64,000 bases of DNA from Zygaena filipendulae (Eukaryota > Arthropoda > Insecta > Lepidoptera > Zygaenidae): positions 69,501 through 133,500 of the forward strand of contig OU015662.1 of the NCBI GenBank assembly GCA_907165275.2, read 5' to 3'. Numbering within the stretch: position 1 is the stretch's first letter; every line of letters begins with the position of its first letter. The notes below the pieces were generated by a model, which was given only the letters and a program-made list of their open reading frames with translations, did no database searches and had not been told where the DNA came from. Both the position numbers and the translations under genes were made by a program. Positions 48,301 through 60,300 of this stretch are shown in pieces.

Positions 48301-51300
48301 AAATAATATTATGTTACGTATAGATGTTACGAGTGATGTACATCTAAATTAATGTCCTATACGTTTTGGCGATAATGTCCTCTTGCTAGTGGGTGTTTTT
48401 GTTCGAGCGCAGGACGCCTTGGTGGTTTTGTGCGTTGTTGTGTTGTGGTCATCAGCGGAGTCAGCAGCTGGGGCTCTGCCTCCGGAGCAGCCTGCGAATG
48501 GTTGGAACAGCCACGAACAGCGTCATAGATGTGTCCACTGCCAGGGTTAGCCCCGAGACACCCGGAGAGGGTTAACAACCCGCACACGACTGTTAAACCC
48601 GATTAGTTTATTTTTAGGCACTTCATTATCACACGCCTGAACTATATTCTACAGCGAAAAATCAATTATTTTCACAAACTTCAAACCACTCAGCACTTGT
48701 TATAAAATTGTTAATATTATTTTAACGAAAACAACGTCGACGCGCAGCGGTCAAACAAAAGCATCACACACACAAGACATTACGTTACAGGAGGTAATTG
48801 TTATTGCTATCAAATAATAATGATTAGTAGTGATCAGTCATCGCGTCATAGTTCACAGGGGTACTCATTTACCGAAGAAGTAGTTCCTTTGCGGACCCCG
48901 CGGGCCGATGATCCCGGTGGGGCCCCCGGGGCCGACGAGCAGCCCAGGGTTCGGGCGGTAGCCGGCCGGCCCGACGTACCCCGTAGGGCCTCCCGGACCG
49001 ACCAGAACACCTCTCTGATAGGTTGGGCCTATGATACCCGTTGGGCCTCCGGGCCCGACGAGAACGGGCCGCTGGAACCTGGGGCCGATGATGCCGGTGG
49101 GGCCGCCGGGCCCTACCAGTACTCCTCTTTGAGCAGAGGCGCTCGATTGATATCGGTCGGCTGGACCCAGGCGTTCATCGCGTCCGCCGAGTTGGTTGTG
49201 TATTTGTGGGTCGTTAAAGTAATCTCTTTCATTGTCTCTGTGTGAGTCGGGGCCTATGATGCCCGTCGGACCCCCGGGCCCGACGAGCACAGCGGCCTGA
49301 TTTTGCTCGCGAATGTCGTTATTGTGACCCTGTGGGGCGGGGCCGATGATGCCGGTAGGACCCCCGGGCCCGATGAGCACGGCGGGCTGGTTTTGCCCGC
49401 GAATGTCGTTATTGTGGCCCTGTGGGGCGGGGCCGATGATGCCGGTGGGACCTCCGGGCCCGATGAGCACGGCGGGCTGGTTTTGCCCGCGAATGTTGTT
49501 GCGATGGCTCTGCGGGGCGGGGCCGACGATGCCGGTCGTTCCCCCGGGGCCTACGAGCACCGGCTCGCCGGCGATGCCTGCGGGGCGCTGGAGCGCGTCG
49601 GGGGGCGGGGGGAAGGCCCCGTGCGCGGCCACCTGTCCCGGCAGCAGGCTGACCCGCTCGTCCTCCACTTCGTTGAAGTACTCTGCAACATGCACATCAC
49701 ACAATGGTGTACCTATCAGACCAGCTCTATATCGGTCGACCTTGAAGCTTTCCTCCACAAATTGGTTTCGGTTTCTGGAATGCTAACCAATAAATAACAT
49801 CACATCACTGATGCTTTTTTTTTATTTATTGAAAAAACGGTTATAATGGTTGTGAATTTCTGAGGTAAATGCAGTGATTATATTATTTTTCGTCATTTAA
49901 ATTGAATTTAGGTTAATTAGGCATTAAAAATATAGTAGAATGATAGAATGGTGAACTGAATTTATAAAATAATAGTCATAATATTAAGTTTACCTGCTTT
50001 GTATGGGCTGTTCTTGCTCGATTGTTTCTGGTTGTAACAGCACAGATACATGCCTTGTTCGCACGCATTCTATAATAAATAATTCATGAAATCAATTATT
50101 TAAAAAAAACAATAAATTATTAAGTTGATTATCATTACTTCAAAATATCGATTGACTTTTTTTTCAATTTATTTTTTATGGAGACCAGATTAATTACTCT
50201 CAGTTTCAAAGTAACATTAAAGAAAAATAATTCGTGACCATCTCCTATAGTTTTTCAGCAGAGCAAAACTTTATAATATGTATAATATAGCCATCCTTAT
50301 TCGTTATTCCAATCTACTGTCAACCCATTGAGTGGAGCGGGTCTCACCGGCAAGTCAGTGCGCGGGGTGCAGTCGGGCTCGGACACGCACCTGCAGTAGG
50401 GTAGCGCGTCCAGCGTCCCGGCGAGCTGCAGCCTGCAACCACGCGCATGCATCAGCTAAAGTCACTTGATGGAATTCCTTGCGTGACGCACACAGAGCAG
50501 AAAGCAGGAACAAAGAGCAATCTACATCACAAAAATCCCAGTAAAAAGCCAGCAGATTCACCTACTGTTGGATAAACAGCCTTTAACAAACAAAGCAATG
50601 AAGTGACCTATATACGAGAACTGAAAAAGGAGCTATTTTTAGGAAATAGTCAGGGAGCTCGTTTTATTTATTTATTTATATGGAAGACCTGCAGCACAAA
50701 TATATTTCCCCATTAGAGGCGCAGTAGCTAGCGATGGGATGGAATATGACACAATAGTACATTGTTATCCTAGGGGTGAAAGTAACTAATAAGTCTTAAT
50801 AAGTCTTATTAGTTACTTAATAAGTCTTTCTCCCGAGGATAACACTGTGCTTTTCATTACGAATGCAAGGAAAGTCAAAATAAAAATAGGAATTAGCTAA
50901 AGAAAAAAATGAGTGAATTTTATTTTACATAAATCAACCATTAGGTGTGCTACTGGCCAGTAAGTAAGTGCCCTCTATGACATAAAAAAAAACTTGAGTT
51001 TCTGCAGTATCCAGCTGTCAGTTGAAAGCGATTCTCCCTAGGGCTGAAAAGAGTTACTTTCAACCCGCTTCTCAGGCAACTTCAGACCTACTTTCCGAGT
51101 ATGAGTAATGAAAAAACTATATCTAATCTGCCATATTGCCATGCCGTCTAGCTCTGAAAGCGCACATAGCGTTACAAAAAGGACCAGAGTAATATTTAAT
51201 TTAATGCATCAGAATTGTTCTCCCAAAAAAAGCGCAACACACATCTAAACACTACAAAGAAGAAAACAAAACGAAATTCTAAATAGATAGAGTAAACGAT

Positions 51301-54300
51301 AGAGATGACTCTACTATACTTGTGTTCTACTGTAAAGCGCACGCGTACGGTGTGTATAGAGTGTACCTATACGCGTTGCGCACGTGGTACACGGCGCCCC
51401 CGTCCACGAGGTGGGGGCGCCGGTGGCGGTGCGGCGGGGGCGGGGGCGGGGGCGGGGCGGCCACGCGCACGCGGTACCGGCCGGCGCCCGGGGGCCGGTT
51501 GTAGAACCCCTGCGTGTCCGTGGGCAGCTTGAACGGAACTTCGTCCAGGATAGCGCCTACGTCCCGCTGACTTCTGGGACGGGCGTCAAGTATCACTGGT
51601 ACTCATTATGCTTACTGAGTTGTGCTCTTGAACTTTGACAAATGGTTTGAAACTACATATCGAAAAGGCAGTGAAAGAAGATAGAATAGAAGAGAAAACA
51701 GGGAAAAAAAGGGAAAAAAAGGAACTTCAACTGATCAAAACAAAGATATGCTACAAAAATATTATAAGTACTTTACAATGAATACAATACGCCTAATAGC
51801 GATTCTATGTGAACTTTGGTACATAGGTCAAGTTTCTTAGTTCCGATTGGTTCCGAGAGGTTTCGAACTAAACGAAGGCGTAGGCTATGACAATTACACA
51901 GTTCACATTCTTTAGAGCAAGTACATTAAAAGTAAAAGTGATGTTTGTGTAATACCGCATCGGGTATGTACAATTGGTAGATACATTATGTTCAGCGATC
52001 AGTAACTATTGAAGTAATAGAACCAGTCAGTAAGGTGTTAACAAACAGTTTGTTAACCATCGCTCGGGACGTGTCGCAAGAGCGAGTCGACGCGGAAGGC
52101 GCAGCAATAAAAAATGACTAAAAATAAAACTACATTTAGAAGTAAGTAGGTTCCACTTCTCAATAAAACTCTACAAAATAAGCGACCGATATAATTATCT
52201 CTGAGTCACGTGGCCGGTGGCGTTTCGCTAATATTGCGTGTTCATTCAATCGGAAACAATAAATTATTTATAATTTCAAATATACCTAGGTACCTACTTT
52301 GAAATGTAGGTATGTGTGTCCAAATTGCCGAAGCAAGGTTAGCGATATAGATACGTATCCGCAATTTGGGAATACCGCAATTGTTAAGTTTTCAAATTCG
52401 ACATTATAATAATTATTTGTTATTGATCTAATGACATTGACCAATATTATGTAAATAGACGTTAGGAATTCCCAAAAAATAATGCGTGGTCAAGTTCAAA
52501 ATAAAACGTAGTAGGTACGTAGGAATTATTTTCATCTATGAGATCAATCATTTTTTTCGATCATATTTGCCTTTGGTTGTTGCGAGAAAACCAATTGGGT
52601 GCGTGTAAATAGCCTTCAACAATCCACGGCCCGTCAGGGGCGAGCTGGGGGAAAATTGTAATGTTTACAAAATATAATACTTCCAACTCAATGGACAGAA
52701 AAGATATTTTTGAAAGGGAGCAAGTATCGATTTGATACATTTAGCTTAAGACAATAATGATAACTTCACAATAACCACAGGAAATGCATTTTAGATACCT
52801 ATATAATTTAATAATCCTGAATAAGATACTTCAAGATCATTGTATACGTATTGTGTTGTGAAATGCGATCCATTCTGATGTCAAAAGATGAGGATACGAC
52901 GGCCGGCGGTGGCAGAGTACTGGTTATAATGGCATTGTTATAGTTATTAAAGGTACGAGAAATAAATTAAATTGTTAGGAAGATTGCTAAACACATATCA
53001 CAGTGCGATAATTAACGTACATCTCATACTATAAAGAAAAACTAGGATCACTATATTATGTAGTGTTTAAAAAATAACATAATCCCAATAGGAAGAGATT
53101 ATGCGTAGACTAAACTGTACAGCTTCATATTAAAGTGGCCGACGGCATTGAACTCCCAACTCCCTACCTCAAATATCAGGTATCAAGTATTCATTATTGA
53201 ATAGTAAATGGTGTGTAGTTTACAGTGGGAATCCCGCCCACAAGTGGGCCAAGGCGCCGAAGTCCATCCGAGTGGAACTCGCTCCACTGCCGGCGTGATC
53301 GCAGATTACACGCCGAGATATCTGCCCGCTAATTAACTGGTTAACTGTTGTAATGTTTCATTCAACATTCTCGTGAAGGGCGAGGACGCGTGCCGAGCCT
53401 TTGCCAATAAGATCTGGTTTGTTGTGAAACTTGTGGAGGCATTGTTTGTTCGGAATAATCAGTTTCAATGACGAGACTGAAGTCTGCGGCGGATGATCCG
53501 AAATCTAGTAGTAGACTTTAAAAACAGAACAAAGCAAACAAGAAGAAGAGAACTCTCCTCTCAGCATGGGACGACTGTGTAAGAGAAGGAAAAACAGAAA
53601 ATAGTGTGTTGCTCATGATAATCACTGCTCTAACACGTTTAAGTAAAGGAGAAACAGAGTATGAAAGAAAGAGAAGAACTATGATAACATGGATTGTCAT
53701 AGAGACACTTAGAAAAAGAGTTTTATGCAAAAAACTCGCTTCTTCTGAGCATTTCTCAAATCTTTTCTTAGTGAATACCTACTAACATCGTGACAGGACC
53801 TTACATTTCAGATTCTAGACTTCTAGCTTAAGCAGGCTCAGCTTTATCTTTATCATGCTGGCAGTCCCAGGTACAGTTTTCAAATCTTATCATCCCTAGG
53901 AGAAATTTAGTTGAAGAAACAATTATTCATTCGAGGTGTCGTCATGTCACATGGTCGTCAAATCGAAAAATCGTCTCGTCATTCGTCCAATTTTGCGTGA
54001 CAAGTAAGTTCCTTATGTTTCTATATTTTTTATTTTATTTTATTTTACGTTATTTGGAAAATCAACAGCTACAATTAGAGATTGTGAACTTGGCTAAGGG
54101 GGCAGGTGGACGCTCACTTGCGCGACTTGGCGAGCAGGTCGTCGACGTCGACGAAGCGCACCTTCCCGTCGAGGCGCTCCGCGGCAGCCGGCTCGCTGTC
54201 GGGCCAGCGCCAGCGCTCCGCGCCCGCGCCCGCGCCCGCGCCGCTCAGCACCGCCAGCAGCGCCACTACCCACCAACTGCGGGAGTGGACCTCTGCAACG

Positions 54301-57300
54301 AAGAACAAGCCACTTACATTGGCCTAACCTTAAAGACTTCTAAGTTTTCTTATCAGCAAATTAACACTTTTTTATTACTTCGGCTCGGTTGTACTAAGTT
54401 GGAATGACTGTCAGTTAAGTAGGAACGCGTCCTCTACTGAGAAGAATTGACAAGAAACTCAGCAGTGTTGTCTTTTTTACGATTGTACTTACAAGAATAC
54501 AAAAAATAATAATTAAATAGACTTTGAGCAATTAATTTGCAAACGATCTGTAATAGAAGAGATCAGTCATTTCTTTGCAGGTAGTGTGTTGATGCAGGAG
54601 CCTTATGATAAGTCATACCTATGACCTAGTTCACTACGTTGGCACTTAACAGGCCACAGGGTCGCTGAGAGACTGCTGCAGCTGCTGCAGAGCTGCTGTT
54701 ATATGGCACTGACAACAAAATTCTCGGGCCCTAGAATACCTACTACCTAACGGTATGAGAGCTTTTTGCCAGTTGACATGTGACCTATTGAACTTTAGTA
54801 TTACCAACGACAATTTGCAAAGATTCAAAGAAGCAAAGTAATGCTTCATTTCTGAAAATGAAAACCTGATCACTCCGTAAAACTGATAAATATATTTCTA
54901 GCTGATTAGTCCTCAAACTAGCACGTATTGGGTATTTGTTGGGTGGTGAATTAGTAAACAAATGGTTTATAAAATTGAACAAGTCACTGAAATAACAATT
55001 GTAAGCCGAGGTTTGAACTATTAATGAATTTTATTAAGAACCTATGTAGATGAGTCATAATTAGACTTGCAGGTTAACAGGTAAACAGAGCTGTAGCGGC
55101 CGGTGCCGGCGCGCGGCGGCCGCACGCTCGCGTAGTGTAGTTTCAAAACAAACGTATCTAGGTACTATAGTCTATTGCAATAATAGGCTAGCTAGCAAAA
55201 TAGTAGTGACATAACAGCGGCGCAAAACAAAGCGAAGTTTGTAAATATAATTCGGTGTTTAATTCAGAATAACTCAACTGTATTATAAACATACCGGGGC
55301 GACTGTCTACGAATGCCTTGATAATGCACCTAGGGGCTTAAGTGGAATCTTTGTCTTTAACTATTATTTTTTATTGAATTGCCATTAGGAACTTTTCAGC
55401 TATATCTTTCTTTTGTTAAACCTGTTTTAAAATTTTAATTAACACACGCCAATTCTCGCAAATCATATGCAGTTACATTAGGTATTAATTCTACGATCTG
55501 TCTGTCTGCCCACAACTGGCCTTAGAAGCAAGATGTTTCGGATTATTCTCTTAATGGTTGTGACTTCACAACATCTCTTTAGATAAACAGTTTTGGTCAT
55601 TGATGTTGAGTCGTTGATTGACTAGCTTGATCTTCATTCAAAAATTAATTAATTAAGTTCCATATTTGATTATTTAATATTTTATCACAGCTACAGTTTT
55701 AAGTTTGGAAAAGATTGTCACTGAGTCTCTAATATTTAACACTTCCGTTAGACACAACATACATTTCTGCGTCGTTGCCAGTGTACGCAACGAAATTCGG
55801 AGCACAAGCGTCGATGTATTTGAATAAAGTGTGTTGTCCGTATCGTATCGCGTCTAAACATGCGTATCATAGTACCGGGCGTAGGCGGGCGGCGCGCTAG
55901 GGGTTGCGCAAGCGCACGCAGTCAAGGCGACGCTCTTTGCCAACCGAGCCTTGTGTGGAATACCCAAGACATTGCTCGTACAATACGAGGCGTGGTTTTA
56001 GTAGTATCAGTATGTGTTGTTAATTTGGTATAATACATATTAAGACACAGTCAAAATTTTTATGTTTTATAAAAATCTTGATAAGCTTTTAGAATAATTT
56101 TATTTACTGGAAATTATAATATCTACAAGTACTTACTGAAAGTAATCATTAAAATTAACGAATCAAAAATATTTCATGGCAGTTATGAAAGTTTCAGTTA
56201 TCAAAAAACCTACATTGTATTATATGATTTAATGAGAACCTTGATTAGTTTTGACTGGTATGTAATTATAACATCACTAGCTGCTTTCCACAGTTTCACT
56301 TGCGTTAATTATACTCGGAAATTTTCAGATAAAATAATATGACAACGTATATGCGAAGTATGATGATCGGTTGAGTAGTTAAGGCGTGAAAGGATAACAA
56401 ACAAACTCACATTCGCATTTATATTATTAGCCAGGATAGCATTATTTTATTTTCCTTTAAATTAAGGGGTGAGAAAATATCACCTGAGGCTCACTTACCA
56501 CTGATCATCTCGGAGGCTTCTGTCAATTTAACTAAATAAACCACTGACTGGCACAAATAGAGAAATAAAAAAATTTAAAAAACTTTTTTTTTCCAATCGG
56601 CATCAGACATCGACCGCTCGCGCCGCCCTTGCTTATATAACTGGGCAGTGGGCACCGAGTATTGTTATAGTGGCCGCCGCGCGCCGGCCGGTGCTCGCTT
56701 GCGGTGGCCGTGGGCCGTGGCCGATGACGTCGCAGCCTGCAGCCAGCTTGAGGGACAAGTGTACTTCCCAAAACACTAAACAGCACAGCCCCTTTAGCCA
56801 AGTTGACAATCTTTAATCATTATCGCTATAGAAAATTAAATAACTTATAGTAGTACTATATAAATGTATATGTATACATATAATCTGAATCTCTGAAACG
56901 GATCCAACGATTTTCATGAAATTTAGTAGGTATACAGGGGGCTTCGGGGGCGATTAAATTGATCTAGCTACGTATAATTTTTAGAAAACGTCGTTTTATC
57001 GGTGTTGTCATACAATGAAAAATGAGTGTTTGGTACTGCGCATCGTAAAGCATCGTAAAGTCATTCTACTTAACAACAGATTGTGCTGTAAGCAAATTTC
57101 TCTGAGAGAAGTTATCACAACTGCCATGCCAAATTTAATCCAAATCCGTTCCGCCATTTTTGCGTGATTAAGTAACAAACATCCAACCATCCACACTGTG
57201 ACATTTATAATATCAGTAGGATTAATTATATTATCTGTGGTATAGTCATGTCATGTGGCTATCCAAAAGATTCGTTACTTATTTTTTTTCTAATAACAAC

Positions 57301-60300
57301 AATTAAACATTGTCTATTTGGCTAGGGGGGCTCCTGCATCAAAAGGGGTCTCCTTATACTTATGTCAATTCTCGCATAAACGCTTTAAGCCGTTCAACCT
57401 TCGCTAGGCGGGTATATGTGGGACACCCAGCCAACTAGAAGTAGGGCTGTTAGTAGTGTGGGAGAAAAGGCTCTTGGTAGCCGTGGAGCAATATAGCCTC
57501 GGTGGTTTCCGGGATAAATATGATAGACATTGAAATGACAAATTATTCGCGGCTTGATTTGTCGAAAAAAGCAGTAATTGCAGCACTGATTGCTTCTAAC
57601 CGCTAAAAGGGAGCAGTAATTAATATCTATTATTATCCAATTAAAGTCTAATGACAATTGTTTAATTGTTATAAACCAACAATTTGCTAAAGGTTTAAGA
57701 TGTCGACCTTAGCAATATCAATAGTAAACCCTCTCTAGTACCTATTGAATTATTGAAATACAGCCTTTGCCTACTTACAGTGTATATTTGGCGGAAATAT
57801 AGATCGAAACGTGATGTTATAGAAAGGTGTTGTTACGGTGATCGTGTTTCTTGGACGGGGATTAAGACCTTAAAAGATTATGAGCTTTTACATTACCGTG
57901 CCTCATTACAAAACAGTCGATCTAGATCATCACGATGATTAAATAAAAAAAAAAATAGAAAAAAAGAATTGGTGGTTTTACTTCTAAAAAAAAGAATAAA
58001 CACGATTACATAATAATTAATAATTTTATCGGTGTTACTTTCAAATGCCTGCATCTTGGCACCCCCTCCCCGGCTAACCTTGCATACATGACACGTATGA
58101 TAATACTGATCTATATATAAGTACTACTAGTATAGTATTATATTATCTGTGTCTATACTAATATTATAAAGAGCTATACTCTGTGACTTGGATATAGATA
58201 AGCAATCATGTGTTAACTAACCCACACTGGAGAAATTTTGAGTAAATCGTGCTTTATAATTAATTATATTGCCTTTTTTTTGTCAACATTTTTTTATGTT
58301 CAACATTTTGTTACATATTTAAACAATGTAATAAGGTAAATACATAATTAAAAAAGGTTTTCCAACTCTCAATGAATCGCTCTGTATCAATAACTTAGTT
58401 TTTTGGGTTAACATGTTATTGCTTATCTGCGTCCAATTGTAAGTTTGTGAATTATGAGTTTGTGACGTTGCAGAGGGTAATCTCTGGATTTACTGATTCG
58501 ATTTTGAAAATTCCTTCACTTATACGAAGCTACGGTAGTCCTAAAGTGACATAGGGTACTTTTTATCCCGGAATTCAAGCGGGAACTCCGGAGTTTGTGA
58601 GTTTATGAGGTTGTTTGTAGGGGTTAATCTCTGGATCTTTTGAACAGGTTTTTAAAATTCTTTTACTTATAAGAAGCTCCGGTGATCCTAAGTGAAATAG
58701 GGTAGGTACTTTTATCCCGGAATTACCGAGGGAACTCCGAAATTACCGCGGGTGAAACCGCGGGGGACAGCTAGTATTATAACAGTCTAGACTCTAGGCA
58801 ACCGAATACTTAAAAAATATATTAAAAAATTGGGATTAGGTCAACTTTTCACCTATTTATAAAAAAGTTAAAATAAAATATATACCTACAGTAGGTGGGT
58901 ATATAATTATACTTATATTATTATTACGTTTATTTAACATCAATATTATGCTCCCTGTTTGTCTGTAACTATCTGTACTTAAGTAAGTACACCTAAAAGA
59001 TTTTGTTTGATTGCGACGCGAGCGCTAAAAAAGTTCATAAGTTGGTATTTTAAACGTTATTGATCCAGGAAAAACCTTAAATCCTCTTTATAACATAACA
59101 TTATCAGTGAGCATAGAGGCACAAAAGAAAAGCAAAAAGGCTCATGCATCGGCCGGGAATCGAACCCGGGCCGCCCGCGTGGCAGGCGAGCATTCTACCA
59201 CTGAACCACCGATGCTTGTGCATTATAGACCGAAATTTACTAATACAACACAAGTACGTGCTCACGTCACACAGAGATCTGTTTGTCTCGACTCGACACA
59301 TGGGTAATAATAATAATACTAGTCTCGATAAGCCATAGTCTTTTTTATCTATACTATAATAAAAGAGTAGAATCCGCGATTCTGTACATTGAATATTTTT
59401 AACAAAAATTGACAGAGGGCGATAAACGAAGAGTAATTAACCACAAATAAAGGGTTTTTAAAAATCTTTTCTGTCTGTCTGTTCGCGATAATCTCTGAAT
59501 CTACTAAACGGATTGTCATGCGGTTTTCACAAGTAGATTAAGCTTAGCCTGGAGCTGCATATAGGCTTTGTTTTATTGAAATCTCATGTCGGGGAAAAAA
59601 GTTATTGTACCTTTCACGCGGGTGAAACCGCGGGGCACAGCTAGTAAAATAAATAAACATTGATCTATAAAATATATTAATACTAGCTGTCCCCCGCGGT
59701 TTCACTCGCGGTAATTTCGGAGTTCCCGCGGGAATCCCGGGATAAAAACTATCCTATCTTTTAAGTTGGACCATATTATAAATAGTTACAAAATTTTATC
59801 AAAATCTGTTCAGTAGTTTCGGCGTTCATCGCGGACAAACAACGTGACACGTGATTTATATATATTAAGATTTCCGTTGTAAATAGTTGTGACAAGATCA
59901 AACAAAAACACATTTTTACATAATATCTATATTAAGATTTGCACACACAAATTGTGACAGAGCAAATAAATTAACTAGAGAGAACATGCAGGCGGGGCAG
60001 GCGCGCTGCCGTTGCTAAGAAATTATACAAAACTTCTTTTGCTGCCATCCCAAATATATTTACTTAACTAAAAACATAAGGCGTTTAATACATTTCTTTA
60101 CGTAATGAATGTTTTTGTGCGTGATGAATCGATAATCACCCGGCGACACTGGTTTTCACCTGTTATCATACTAAACTAGGTTAATGTCCCTTCTATCTGT
60201 TATCTTCTGTTCTGTGGTTCAAATACTTATAAAATACCTACCTGAAAAAAGTCGACACGCTCAATACGTATTACCTACGTACATGTTAAGCGGCAGCGAG

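Larger units (their letters stand above)
46809..48864. other. Proximal part of channel intron 4
   Basis: No channel exon is found. The stretch includes a possible minus-strand pseudogene at 47306-47561 and otherwise AT-rich sequence. Confidence 0.45.

Noticed and set aside
49303..49797. Long plus-strand ORFs opposite the collagen-like repeats
   Set aside because: They reflect the repetitive GC-rich antisense strand; the minus frame has matching splice phases and a clear repeat unit.
57753..57938. Plus-strand ORF of 61 codons
   Set aside because: No recognisable motif, AT-rich intron setting and no splice support.
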